A DNA stretch of 64,000 nt, from the NCBI RefSeq assembly GCF_003369795.1, contig NZ_CP026730.1, positions 7,245,001 to 7,309,000 of the forward strand, given 5' to 3'. Below are positions 8,923 to 16,758 of the stretch, piece by piece. The translations under genes were made by a program, and so were the position numbers. The notes beneath the pieces were generated by a model that saw nothing but the letters and a program-made list of their open reading frames with translations, made no database searches and was not told the origin of the DNA. How positions within the stretch are numbered: position 1 is the stretch's first letter; every line of letters starts with the position of its first letter. The DNA is from Streptomyces sp. CB09001 (lineage in GTDB: Bacteria > Actinomycetota > Actinomycetes > Streptomycetales > Streptomycetaceae).

Positions 8923-9363
8923 GTGTGGTCGCGGGAGGTCGGCTGGTTCGTCGCGATCGGCGTCGCGTCGACCGGGGGCCAGGCGCTGCTCTACTGGGGA
9001 CTGCGCCCGTGGTCGCCGCCGGCGGTCGCCAACCTGGTCTCGCTCCTCGTCCTGACGGTGCTGAACACCGAGGCGAACCGGCGGCTGACGTTCCGCCACG
9101 CCGCCACGAAGCCGGCCCGCGCCCACCTCGGAGCGGGCGGCCTCTTCCTGCTCGGCTACCTGGTCACCTCCGGCGCCGTGCTGTGGTTCACGCACCGGCG
9201 GCCCGACGCCTCGCCCGCCGCCGAGACCGCGGTCCTCGCCGCCACGTCCGTCGCCGTCACGGTCGTACGCTTCGTCGTCCTGCGACTCGCCGTCTTCCGC
9301 GTCGCGCGTCAGGTGCCGACGAGGCCGCGCGAGGCCTCCCCGCGTCGTCGGGCGAGCCGCTGA
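8923..9363 (+). CDS. GtrA-family small membrane protein
   Basis: A 146-residue protein with four predicted membrane segments (about residues 5-25, 30-48, 70-92 and 102-125) and the family motif NTEANRRLTF between helices 2 and 3, ending in a basic tail. GtrA proteins are proposed flippases or carriers of polyprenyl-linked sugars for cell-wall glycosylation. GTG 8923 is chosen because it begins directly before helix 1; upstream frame extension adds only non-hydrophobic sequence. No glycosyltransferase lies next to it. Confidence 0.8.
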   Translation: MWSREVGWFVAIGVASTGGQALLYWGLRPWSPPAVANLVSLLVLTVLNTEANRRLTFRHAATKPARAHLGAGGLFLLGYLVTSGAVLWFTHRRPDASPAAETAVLAATSVAVTVVRFVVLRLAVFRVARQVPTRPREASPRRRASR

Positions 9364-9483
9364 ACTGCTGGGTCGCTCTCGGGTTCCCCAGTCACTGAAA
9401 AGTGCGTTCTTCCATGTCGGCGGTCACTCTCCTACGGTTCCCGGGTAACCACAAGAGAGCACACGAGCAAGGAGACCGACGTC

Positions 9484-9891
9484 ATGGCCATCACCCTGGT
9501 GAACCCCGGCGGGCTGCCCGAGATCGACGTCTACCGACAGGTGTCGATCGCGTCCGGATCGAAGCTGGTCTTCGTCGCCGGGCAGGTCGCCTGGGACGCC
9601 GACGGCGTCACGGTCGGCGAAGGAGACCTGGCCGCGCAGGCCGAGCAGTGCTACCTCAACGTCGCCACCGCCCTGGCGGCGGCCGGTGCCTCCTTCGCGG
9701 ACGTCGCCAAGCTGAACGTCCACGTCGTCGACTGGACGCCCGACAAGATGCCCCTGCTGCTGGCGGGCATCGAACGGGCGGCCGCCCGGCTGGGGATGAC
9801 CCCGGCCGCGCCGGCCACCCTGCTGGGCGTCGCGGCACTGGACGTGCCCGAGCACCTGATCGAGGTCGAGGCCACGGCCGTCGTCGACTGA
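9484..9891 (+). CDS. Rid-family protein lacking the RidA catalytic arginine
   Basis: A 135-residue YjgF/YER057c/UK114-fold protein with FVAGQVAWDADG near the N-terminus and HLIEVEATAVV at the end. Classical RidA deaminates reactive enamines using an Arg in P-A-R-x-x-V; here the segment is PATLLGV, with Thr at about residue 112 in place of that Arg. By family knowledge this suggests one of the Arg-less Rid subfamilies, with a different or unknown substrate. AAGGAG lies 9 bases upstream of ATG 9484. The gene is isolated and is followed by a convergent operon. Confidence 0.85.
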   Translation: MAITLVNPGGLPEIDVYRQVSIASGSKLVFVAGQVAWDADGVTVGEGDLAAQAEQCYLNVATALAAAGASFADVAKLNVHVVDWTPDKMPLLLAGIERAAARLGMTPAAPATLLGVAALDVPEHLIEVEATAVVD

Positions 9892-9935
9892 CCCCTTCCC
9901 GGTTCCGCCCGGCCGGACACGACCTCCCGGCCCCC

Positions 9936-10835
9936 CTAGCCGTGCACGACCCGGTCGAGGAGGCTCTGCAGGTACAGGCCGCGTCCGGCGTCGACCGGCG
10001 TCGGCGTACGCGTGCGGACGGCCGTGGCGAAGTCGCGGCGCAGCACGGGCCAGCACTCCTCGTGGTCGAGGCCGGCCGTGTCGTAGACCAGGGGCTCGCC
10101 TGCGCCGAAGAGTTCGACGCGGGTCAGCGCGCGGGGGACGGCCACGGAACCGGACAGCGAGGCCTGGCTCACGGCACCGTTCTCGTGCTCGCAGGTCAGC
10201 TCCACCCAGCGGCGCGGGTCGCCGGTGGCGCGGACGGCGGCGACCGGGCCGATCGCGGCGTCCAGCAGGTCGAGCAGATGGGGACCCAGGTCGAGCAGGG
10301 CGCCGTGCTCCAGACGCCAGCCGGTGGCGAACTCCCTCTCCAGGAAAGCACCGTGGAGGTAGCAGGAGCGCGCCCCGACCACGTCGAAGGAGCGGGCGGC
10401 CTCGAGGAAGGCCCGGGTGGCCGGGTGATAGCGCTTGGTCAGTACGAGCTGGGAGACCACCCCTGCCTCGGCGACCGCGTCGGCCACCCGGCGGGCCGCG
10501 GCCAGATCGGGGCCGAGCGGCTTCTCCAGCAACAGGTCCTTGCCCCGTTTCGCCGCCAGCGGCGCCAGCTCGGCCTGGACGGCGGGCGGCACGGCGAACG
10601 CCACGGCCTCGCAGTGGTCCAGCAACTCCTCGAATCCGGAGGCGACATGCGCGGCGTAGGGCGCGGCGGTCTCGCGGGCGGCCTCGGCACGGCGGGCCCA
10701 GACCGCGGTGAGCCGGGTCTCCGGCCCGGCGCCGAGCACCCGGGCGTGCATGGCGCGAGCCCAGGGGCCGGCGCCCACGAGCCCGACCTCGACGGGCCGC
10801 TCGGTCCAGGGAGCGGGGGCAGGGGCAGCGGTCAC
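9936..10835 (-). CDS. Gfo/Idh/MocA-family oxidoreductase
   Basis: A 299-residue NAD(P)-dependent oxidoreductase. The N-terminal Rossmann fold shows VGLVGAGPWARAMHARVL, and the family signature EKPLGPDL carries the Lys. A C-terminal alpha/beta substrate domain follows, with the Asp/His-containing segment GALLDLGPHLLDLLDA. Members oxidise sugars, cyclitols or amino sugars. The start is GTG 10835 with AGGA upstream; a longer frame to 11063 overlaps the ROK gene and is rejected. It is last in a minus-strand operon after the ABC importer and ROK regulator, so it probably acts on the imported sugar. Confidence 0.85.
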   Translation of the reverse strand: MTAAPAPAPWTERPVEVGLVGAGPWARAMHARVLGAGPETRLTAVWARRAEAARETAAPYAAHVASGFEELLDHCEAVAFAVPPAVQAELAPLAAKRGKDLLLEKPLGPDLAAARRVADAVAEAGVVSQLVLTKRYHPATRAFLEAARSFDVVGARSCYLHGAFLEREFATGWRLEHGALLDLGPHLLDLLDAAIGPVAAVRATGDPRRWVELTCEHENGAVSQASLSGSVAVPRALTRVELFGAGEPLVYDTAGLDHEECWPVLRRDFATAVRTRTPTPVDAGRGLYLQSLLDRVVHG

Positions 10836-10890
10836 GGCGTTCCTGTCTTCGAAGGCCTCCCGGCGAACCGCCGGGGACGACGGGCGGCGG

Positions 10891-12096
10891 TCATGAGGCG
10901 AGGCGTTCCAGCCGGGCGTCGGCACCGGCGGGGGAGTAGAGGTGTTCGACGACCATGGCGGCGGCCCCGACGAGACCCGCGTGGTCGCCGAGCCGCGAGG
11001 TGACGACCTGGAGGTTGGCGGTCGCCCGGGGCATCGCCCGCTGGTAGACCAACTCCCGTACACCGGTGAGGAAGGGCACCCCCGCCAGCTCTCCGGCGAT
11101 CATGAGGACCCCGGGGTTGAGCAGGGTCACGACGGTCACCAGGACCTCGCCCACCCGCCGTCCCGCCTCGCGGGCCAGCCGGACCGCGTCCGGATGCCCC
11201 TCGTTGAGCAGCCGCCTGACATCCCGTCCGGACGCGGTGTCCTGGCCGAGGGCGGCCAGTTCCCCGGCGATGGCCCGGCCACTGGCCACGGCCGCGAGAC
11301 AGCCGTGGGAGCCGCACATGCACAGCGCGTCGGACCGGTCGTGCAGGCGGATGTGCCCGATGTCGCCCGCCCCGCCGTCGATGCCCCGGTACAGGCGGTC
11401 CCCGATCACGACTCCGGCGCCGATGCCGGTGGACACCTTCAGAAGCACGAAGGAGGCGCAGTCGCGGTGGTTGGCCTGGTACTCGGCCAGTGCCATGAGG
11501 TTGGCGTCGTTGTCCACGAGGACCGGCACGGCCCCGGTGGGTGCCGGGTCCAGGTCCAGGCGGGCCGCGTACGCCTCCTGCAGCCGCTCCCGGATGGGGT
11601 AGCGGTCCCAGCCGGGCATGATGGGCGGCTCGATCACCCGCCCGGACTCCCAGTCGACCGGACCGGGCACGGACAGGCCGACGCCCGCCACGTGGGACGC
11701 CGGGACACCCGCCGCGGCGATCAGGTCCGGGAACCAGTCGGCCAGCCCCTCCAGGACGCGGTCGGGGCCCGCGCCGACGTCCATCGGACCGGTGTGCTCG
11801 GCCAGGATGTTGCCGGCCAGGTCGAGCACCGCGGCGCGGGCGTGCCGGGTCTCCAGGTCGAAGGCGATGACCGAGGCGTGGCCGGGGTCGAAGACGATCC
11901 GGTGGGAGGGGCGTCCGCCGGTGGAGGTGCCCGTGCTGTGGCGCAGCCACCCCGCACGGTTGAGCAGGTCCAGGCGCTGCCCGACGGTGGAGCGGGACAG
12001 GCCGGTCGCCTGCTGGAGGTCCGCCCGCGTGTTGGCACGGCCGCTGCGGATCAGGTGCAGCAGTTCACCGGCGCTGGCCTGACTTGACGTCATCAT
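10891..12096 (-). CDS. ROK-family transcriptional repressor
   Basis: A protein of about 401 residues with an N-terminal winged helix (NTRADLQQATGLSRSTVGQRLDLLNRAGWL) and a C-terminal ROK sugar-binding/kinase fold. The ASKHA motif VDNDANLMALAEY is present. The zinc motif is CMCGSHGC (about 259-266), but the Glu that often follows it in ROK sugar kinases is Ala here, so it is probably a sugar sensor rather than a kinase. ATG 12096 has GGGGGA four bases upstream; GTG 12108 is a weaker alternative. It sits between the importer genes and the Gfo/Idh/MocA gene and is the likely regulator of the dyads at 15518-15558. Confidence 0.88.
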   Translation of the reverse strand: MMTSSQASAGELLHLIRSGRANTRADLQQATGLSRSTVGQRLDLLNRAGWLRHSTGTSTGGRPSHRIVFDPGHASVIAFDLETRHARAAVLDLAGNILAEHTGPMDVGAGPDRVLEGLADWFPDLIAAAGVPASHVAGVGLSVPGPVDWESGRVIEPPIMPGWDRYPIRERLQEAYAARLDLDPAPTGAVPVLVDNDANLMALAEYQANHRDCASFVLLKVSTGIGAGVVIGDRLYRGIDGGAGDIGHIRLHDRSDALCMCGSHGCLAAVASGRAIAGELAALGQDTASGRDVRRLLNEGHPDAVRLAREAGRRVGEVLVTVVTLLNPGVLMIAGELAGVPFLTGVRELVYQRAMPRATANLQVVTSRLGDHAGLVGAAAMVVEHLYSPAGADARLERLAS

Positions 12097-12111
12097 GGAG
12101 TCCCCCACGAC

Positions 12112-12996
12112 TCAACTCTTGTCGGCGCCACTGGTCAGCCCCTCGGTGAGCAGGCGTTCCGCGGCGAAGAACAGAAGTACCACGGGGATCGTGAGCACCA
12201 CGGAACCGGCCATGAGGACGGTCTTGGGCACCTCGATGCCGTTGGACAGCTGGGCCAGGCCCAGGGAGACGGTCCACTGGCCGGGGTCGGCGGCCAGGAA
12301 CAGCAGGGCGAAGAGGAACTCGTTCCAGGCGATCATGAAGACGTACAGGCCCGTCGCCATCAGGGAGGGCAGGGCCAGCGGCAGGATCACCTTGCGCACG
12401 GTCTGCAGGCGGGAGCAACCGTCCAGCGCGGCCGCCTCCTCGATGGAGGCGGGGATGGTGACGAGGTAGTTCTTCAGCATGTAGATCGACACGGGCACGG
12501 TCTGCGCGACGTACACGATGGCGAGACCGACCAGGCTGGAGGAGAGACCGATCTTGGCGAAGATCACGAAGAGCGGCACGGCCAGCAGTGTCGCCGGGAA
12601 CATGTAGACGGCCAGGAAGAGGGCGCTGACCTGGCGGTGACCGAAGAACTTCAGCCGGCTCACCGCGTAGGCGCCGGGCACGGCGGCCACGAGGGTCAGC
12701 ACCACCGTGCCGAGCGAGACCAGCGCGGAGTTGCGCAGGAACTTCAGGAAGCCCTGGCCGCCGTCGTCGGTGGAGCGCAGCACGTCCCGGTAGGTGGAGA
12801 GGGTGAAGTCCTTGGCCGAGATCCACAGCGAGCCGGGGTCGAGCAGGAGCGCGTCGATGGGCTTCAGTGACAGCAGCACCATGTAGTAGAACGGCAGGAG
12901 GGTGATCACGGCGAGGAACGCGATGACGATCCAGCGCGCGACGCCGAAGAACCTCTCCTCGAACCGGGCCCGGGTCAGGGCCGTCTTGCCGGTCAC
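12112..12996 (-). CDS. Carbohydrate ABC importer permease (MalG type)
   Basis: A 294-residue inner-membrane permease with six hydrophobic segments and the ABC-ATPase contact loop EEAAALDGCSRLQTVRKVILPLALP. It begins at GTG 12996, which overlaps the stop of the preceding permease (GTGA). With the 13-kb permease and the binding protein it forms a CUT1-type sugar importer; no ATPase gene is present, so it probably uses a shared MsiK-like ATPase, as is common in Streptomyces. A 2.4-kb open frame running through from 14583 is a GC artefact. Confidence 0.92.
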   Translation of the reverse strand: MTGKTALTRARFEERFFGVARWIVIAFLAVITLLPFYYMVLLSLKPIDALLLDPGSLWISAKDFTLSTYRDVLRSTDDGGQGFLKFLRNSALVSLGTVVLTLVAAVPGAYAVSRLKFFGHRQVSALFLAVYMFPATLLAVPLFVIFAKIGLSSSLVGLAIVYVAQTVPVSIYMLKNYLVTIPASIEEAAALDGCSRLQTVRKVILPLALPSLMATGLYVFMIAWNEFLFALLFLAADPGQWTVSLGLAQLSNGIEVPKTVLMAGSVVLTIPVVLLFFAAERLLTEGLTSGADKS

Positions 12997-14024
12997 GCTT
13001 CCTCCTGGACCTTGTTGCCGAAGAACTTGAAGTAGAAGCCCAGCAGGATCATCAGCGAGAGGGCCAGGACGAGCGCCTGCGCGGCCGCCGCTCCCACGTC
13101 GTAGCGGGCGGTGAGGAAGTCGTACACGCGCACGGCGGCCACGTCGGTGCCGGCGCCGCCGCCGGTGAGCAGGTAGACGTCGTCGAACTTGTTGAACGTC
13201 ATGATGAAGCGCAGCACGCACAGCAGTGCGATCACCGGCATCAACTGGGGCAGCAGCACGTGCCGGAACCGCTGGGTTGGCGTGGCGCCGTCGACCAGCG
13301 CGGCCTCCTCCAGCGTGTCGGGCACCGCCTGCAACCGCGCCAGGATGAACAGGAAGGCGAAGGGGAAGTACCGCCAGCACTCGAAGACGATGACCGTCAG
13401 CAGCGCCAGCGGGATGTCGAAGTGCAGGCCCAGCAGGTCGACCTCGTACTCCCGGGTGGACAGGAAGGCGATCGGGTCGTCCCAGCCGAACAGCCGCCGG
13501 CCCCAGTCGTTGACCACGCCGTACTGCGGGCTGAGCGCGACCTCCCAGACGAAGGCCACGGCGACGACCGGTGCGACGTACGGCAGCAGCATCGCCGCGC
13601 GCAGCAGCCCGCGCCCCTTGAACGGCTTGCGCAGGGCGAGTGCGGCGACCAGGCCGAGGAGCACGGAGCCGAGGGTGGCGCCCGTCGTGTACAGCAGGGT
13701 GGTGCCGAGGCTGGACCAGAAGCCGGCCGAGTCGAAGACCTGCGAGAAGTTGTCCAGGGACCAGTTGCCGAACAGGCCCATGCCCTGGATGTCGACGAGC
13801 CTGGCCTTCTGGAAGGCCAGCAGCACGGTCCACGCGATGGGCAGCACGACCACCACGAGGACGACGAGGAAGGTGGGGGAGACGAACGCGAGTCCCGCGC
13901 GGTTGGCGCGTCGGCTCGCGGTGAGCGGGCGCCGGACCGGGGAGGGGGACCGGTCCCCGGACGGGTCCGTGGACCGGCGGCTGGTGTCCCGGCGCTGCGG
14001 CGCGCCGGCTGGGGCTGTGGGCAT
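12993..14024 (-). CDS. Carbohydrate ABC importer permease (MalF type)
   Basis: A 343-residue permease with a long polar N-terminal tail (about 40 residues rich in Ser, Pro and Arg), six membrane segments and the EAA loop EEAALVDGATPTQRFRHVLLPQL. It is the partner of the downstream MalG-type permease, which overlaps it by 4 bases, and it follows the substrate-binding lipoprotein gene by 33 bases. Substrate is not readable, but the plus-strand arm of the locus encodes glycoside-active enzymes. Confidence 0.92.
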   Translation of the reverse strand: MPTAPAGAPQRRDTSRRSTDPSGDRSPSPVRRPLTASRRANRAGLAFVSPTFLVVLVVVVLPIAWTVLLAFQKARLVDIQGMGLFGNWSLDNFSQVFDSAGFWSSLGTTLLYTTGATLGSVLLGLVAALALRKPFKGRGLLRAAMLLPYVAPVVAVAFVWEVALSPQYGVVNDWGRRLFGWDDPIAFLSTREYEVDLLGLHFDIPLALLTVIVFECWRYFPFAFLFILARLQAVPDTLEEAALVDGATPTQRFRHVLLPQLMPVIALLCVLRFIMTFNKFDDVYLLTGGGAGTDVAAVRVYDFLTARYDVGAAAAQALVLALSLMILLGFYFKFFGNKVQEEA

Positions 14025-14057
14025 GAGAGACCTTCGTGATGTGCAGGCTGCGGGCGG

Positions 14058-15461
14058 CTACTGCAGGGACTTCTTGAGTGCGGCGACCTCTTCGCCGGCG
14101 TCGCGCGCCGCCTCGGACGGCGAGTTCTGACCGCTGGTCATGGCGCCGACGGCCTTGGGCACGGGCAGTTCGCCGTTGGTGGCGCCGACGAGGGCTCCCT
14201 CGCCCTGCGTGATGCCCCAGCGGCGCATGTTGCTGACACCGTTGGCGAGTTGGTCGAGGAGGGTCTCGGGGAAGACCTCGTCCAGGGGCTTGCGGGTGTC
14301 GACCCCGATCTCGCTGTGCCGCCAGGCGTCCAGGTAGCGCTCGGGCTCGGCGGCCGTTCCCCTGCGGACCGGGATCTTGCCCTCGGGCGCCATGCCGAAC
14401 CAGGACTCGTAGCCGGTGCCCATCATGTACTGGATGAACTCGCGGGACGCCGCCGTCTCGGCCGTCTTGGTCGTCACCCACGAGGTGATCTCGCCGAACT
14501 GGGCCGCCTCCTTGGCGTCGGGGCCCTTCATGGCGGTGACGATGCCGCTGTTGTCCGACAGGTAGCCCGGGTCCTTCGCGCACTGGGGGCAGCTGGGCAG
14601 GGCGTCCTTGCGCAGTCCGGCGAGTTCGTCGAGCAGGAACGAGGACCAGATGACCATGGAGGACCGGCCCGCGAAGTAGGTGGCGCGGGTGGAGTCCACG
14701 GTCTGGGTGCCCGGGGCGCCGTAGGCGCGGGCCAGCTGGTCGTAGGTGCGGAAGGCCTCCTGGCAGCGCGGGGAGTCGAGGGCGACCTCGTGCCGGTCGT
14801 CCACCAGTTGGCAGTCGTTGGCCAGGGCGAGACTCTCGAAGCTCTGGGAGGTGAAGGCGTCGCTGGGGTCGGTGGCCGCCGAGATGCCGTCGTGGCCGTT
14901 GGTGGTGAGCGCCTTGGCGGCGGCCAGCGCCTTCGCGTACGTGTCCGGAGCGGGCAGGCCCTTCTGCGCGAGCTGGTCCTTGCGGTAGACCAGCAGCTGG
15001 AGCCAGGCGTCGGAGGGCACGCCGAGACTGGTGCCGCCGTCGGACGTCAGCTCCAGCGCGTTGGCGTTGAAGGTGTCACGTCCGAGCCCGTCGACGATCC
15101 GCTTCGGGATGTCGGTGTTCAGCAGGCCGTTGCTGTACATCTGCCAGACCTGGCCCATGGGGGCGGCGCCGATGACGTCGGGCAGCGTGCCCGACGCCGC
15201 CGCCGACATGATGAGCTGCGGCATCTGCTTCTCGTCGACCCCGACGAGCTTCACCTTGACGCCGGTCTTCTTCTCGAACCCGTCGATGACCTTCTGCGTC
15301 GCGGCGACGCGGTCGGGCAGGTTCTCCTGCGACCAGACCGTGATCTCACGGTCCGGCCTGCCGGGCCCGGCGCTGCTCGCGCAGCCCGAGAGCAACCCGA
15401 TTCCCAAGGCTGCCGTGACGCCGACCGCGGTCGTCCTCGACCGCAGGGTCCTGATGCGCAT
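14058..15461 (-). CDS. Sugar-binding lipoprotein of the ABC importer
   Basis: A 467-residue extracellular solute-binding protein (family 1). The Sec-type lipoprotein signal ends in the lipobox LLSGC (about residues 25-29). It has the typical opening EITVWSQENLPDRVAATQKVIDGFEKKTGVKVK-like segment and later GNGSNMRRWGITQGEGAL-type ligand-site residues near the C-terminus. ATG 15461 has GAGGA six bases upstream. It is the first gene of the minus-strand arm, reading away from the divergent promoter, so it is the most directly controlled gene of the importer operon. Confidence 0.92.
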   Translation of the reverse strand: MRIRTLRSRTTAVGVTAALGIGLLSGCASSAGPGRPDREITVWSQENLPDRVAATQKVIDGFEKKTGVKVKLVGVDEKQMPQLIMSAAASGTLPDVIGAAPMGQVWQMYSNGLLNTDIPKRIVDGLGRDTFNANALELTSDGGTSLGVPSDAWLQLLVYRKDQLAQKGLPAPDTYAKALAAAKALTTNGHDGISAATDPSDAFTSQSFESLALANDCQLVDDRHEVALDSPRCQEAFRTYDQLARAYGAPGTQTVDSTRATYFAGRSSMVIWSSFLLDELAGLRKDALPSCPQCAKDPGYLSDNSGIVTAMKGPDAKEAAQFGEITSWVTTKTAETAASREFIQYMMGTGYESWFGMAPEGKIPVRRGTAAEPERYLDAWRHSEIGVDTRKPLDEVFPETLLDQLANGVSNMRRWGITQGEGALVGATNGELPVPKAVGAMTSGQNSPSEAARDAGEEVAALKKSLQ

Positions 15462-15517
15462 GGAGTGTCCTCGTTCCCACTTACGTCTACTCGCCACGCA
15501 TCACAGCATCACTTTTG

Positions 15518-15558
15518 CTTGTTGACAAGACATAAGTTGCGGATATTGTCGACGCAAC
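15518..15558. promoter_or_regulatory. Two dyads in the divergent control region (putative ROK operator)
   Basis: Dyad 1 is CTTGT-TG-ACAAG at 15518-15529, over the plus-strand -35. Dyad 2 is GTTGCG (15536-15541) paired with CGCAAC (15553-15558), covering the plus-strand -10 and the minus-strand -35. Binding here would block both operon arms. The ROK protein encoded in the minus arm is the obvious candidate ligand-responsive repressor; this pairing is inferred. Confidence 0.5.
15522..15549 (+). promoter_or_regulatory. Promoter TTGACA-N16-TATTGT of the plus-arm glycoside operon
   Basis: A near-consensus -35 TTGACA (15522-15527) and -10 TATTGT (15544-15549) lie 38 bases before the GTG 15587 of the dehydrogenase gene. 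Reading the other strand, TTGCGT with TATGTC at 17-base spacing could serve the binding-protein gene, so the two promoters would be interleaved. Confidence 0.55.
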
Positions 15559-15586
15559 CGCATCAGCAACCCTTCCGGAGCCGTCC

Positions 15587-15685
15587 GTGTCATCCGTGCC
15601 GCCCGTGCCGCCCGCGCCGTCCGTACCCTCGGTGTCGCCCGTGTCGTCCGTGTCGTCCGTGTCGTCCGTGTCGTCCGCGTCGTCC
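15587..15685 (+). repeat. Eleven tandem copies of a degenerate 9-bp unit (GTGTCGTCC)
   Basis: Eleven consecutive nonamers in frame encode V/A-S/P-S/P tripeptides; copies 7-10 are identical GTGTCGTCC. The array lies between a good ribosome site (GGAG at 15577-15580) plus GTG 15587 and the family-conserved start of the dehydrogenase (VERVVQF, GTG 15686). Most units begin with a GTG, so the array also offers a ladder of in-frame start codons. Confidence 0.85.
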
Positions 15686-16732
15686 GTGGAGCGCGTCGTC
15701 CAGTTCACCGGGCCCCGCCAGGTGGAGGTGGCCGAGCACACCCGGGCCGAACTTCCCCCCGGCCACCTGCGGGTCCGCACCCGCTACTCGGGCATCTCGG
15801 CCGGCACCGAGCTGACCGCCTACCGCGGCACCAACCCGTACCTGACCCGGACCTGGGACCCCGAAGCGCGGCTCTTCCGTGACGGGGCGCCCGGCATCGA
15901 GTACCCGGTGGTCGGCTGGGGCTACTCCGAGGTCGGCGAGGTCGTCGAGGTCTCCCCGGAACTGGCCGGCACCCCGGGCCTGCCGGTCCCCGGCGACCTG
16001 GTGTGGGGCATCTGGGGCCACCGCAGCGAGGGCATCGTCCCCGCCGAGCGCATGGTCGGACACACCCTGCCGACCGGTCTGGAACCGCTGGCCGGTGCCT
16101 TCGCCCGGGTCGGTGCCATCGCGTACAACGCGGTCCTGGCCGGCGACATCCACCTCGGCGAGGACGTCGCCGTGTTCGGGCAGGGCGTCATCGGCCTGCT
16201 CACCACCCGCCTCGCCCGCCTCAGCGGCGCCCGCGTCACCGCCGTGGACGCCCTCGACGGCCGCCTGGAAACGGCGAAGCTGTACGGCGCCCAGCACACC
16301 CTCAACGCCCGCACCGACACCGTCGCCGAACGCGTCCGCGAGGCCACCGGCGGCCTCGGCGCCGACCTCGCCATCGAGATCAGCGGCGCCTACCCGGCAC
16401 TGCACGAGGCGCTGCGCTCGGTCGCGGCCGGGGGCCGCGTGGTGGCCTCCGGCTTCTACCAGGGCGACGGCATCGGCCTGCGCCTCGGCGACGAGTTCCA
16501 CCACAACCGCGTCCAGCTGATCTGCTCCCAGATCGGCGGCGTCCCGCCCCAGCTGTCCCACCGCTGGAGCGTCGAACGCCTCCAGCGGACCTTCCTGCGG
16601 CTGGTCGCCGAGGGCCAGGTCGACGTCGACTCCCTGGTGAGCCACGTCGTCCCCGTCGCCGACGCCGCCGACGCCTACGTACTGCTGGACGAGCGGCCCG
16701 CCGAGGCACTGCAGGTCGTCCTGGAATTCTGA
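15587..16732 (+). CDS. Zinc-type alcohol/polyol dehydrogenase (MDR family)
   Basis: A 381-residue medium-chain dehydrogenase-like protein. The N-terminal 33 residues are a repeat-coded V-S-S tail. The core starts at VERVVQFTGPRQVEVAE, followed by a GroES-like half (YSGISAGTELTAYRG) and a Rossmann half with VFGQGVIGLLTTRLARL and VDALDGR. The usual structural-zinc Cys cluster is not visible, and the catalytic Cys position in YSGIS is Ser-like, so zinc use is doubtful. GTG 15587 has a good ribosome site; GTG 15686 matches family starts. It is the first gene of the plus arm, next to a sugar isomerase-like gene, and probably oxidises the sugar or a keto-intermediate. Confidence 0.82.
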   Translation: MSSVPPVPPAPSVPSVSPVSSVSSVSSVSSASSVERVVQFTGPRQVEVAEHTRAELPPGHLRVRTRYSGISAGTELTAYRGTNPYLTRTWDPEARLFRDGAPGIEYPVVGWGYSEVGEVVEVSPELAGTPGLPVPGDLVWGIWGHRSEGIVPAERMVGHTLPTGLEPLAGAFARVGAIAYNAVLAGDIHLGEDVAVFGQGVIGLLTTRLARLSGARVTAVDALDGRLETAKLYGAQHTLNARTDTVAERVREATGGLGADLAIEISGAYPALHEALRSVAAGGRVVASGFYQGDGIGLRLGDEFHHNRVQLICSQIGGVPPQLSHRWSVERLQRTFLRLVAEGQVDVDSLVSHVVPVADAADAYVLLDERPAEALQVVLEF

Positions 16733-16758
16733 GAGCCCCGAAAGGCAGAGGCACCCCC

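Noticed and set aside
9402..9483. Small ORF starting ATG 9415 before the Rid gene as a leader peptide
   Set aside because: It has no early stop, reads out of frame into the Rid gene, and no promoter points to it.
12112..14583. An 823-codon minus-strand frame across both permeases and the binding protein
   Set aside because: The real MalG-type permease starts at GTG 12996, overlapping the previous stop; upstream residues are out-of-frame readings of neighbours.
15590..16645. Minus-strand frame ending in a GRHGRHGRH repeat
   Set aside because: The repeat is the antisense reading of the plus-strand nonamer array and the frame has no other support.
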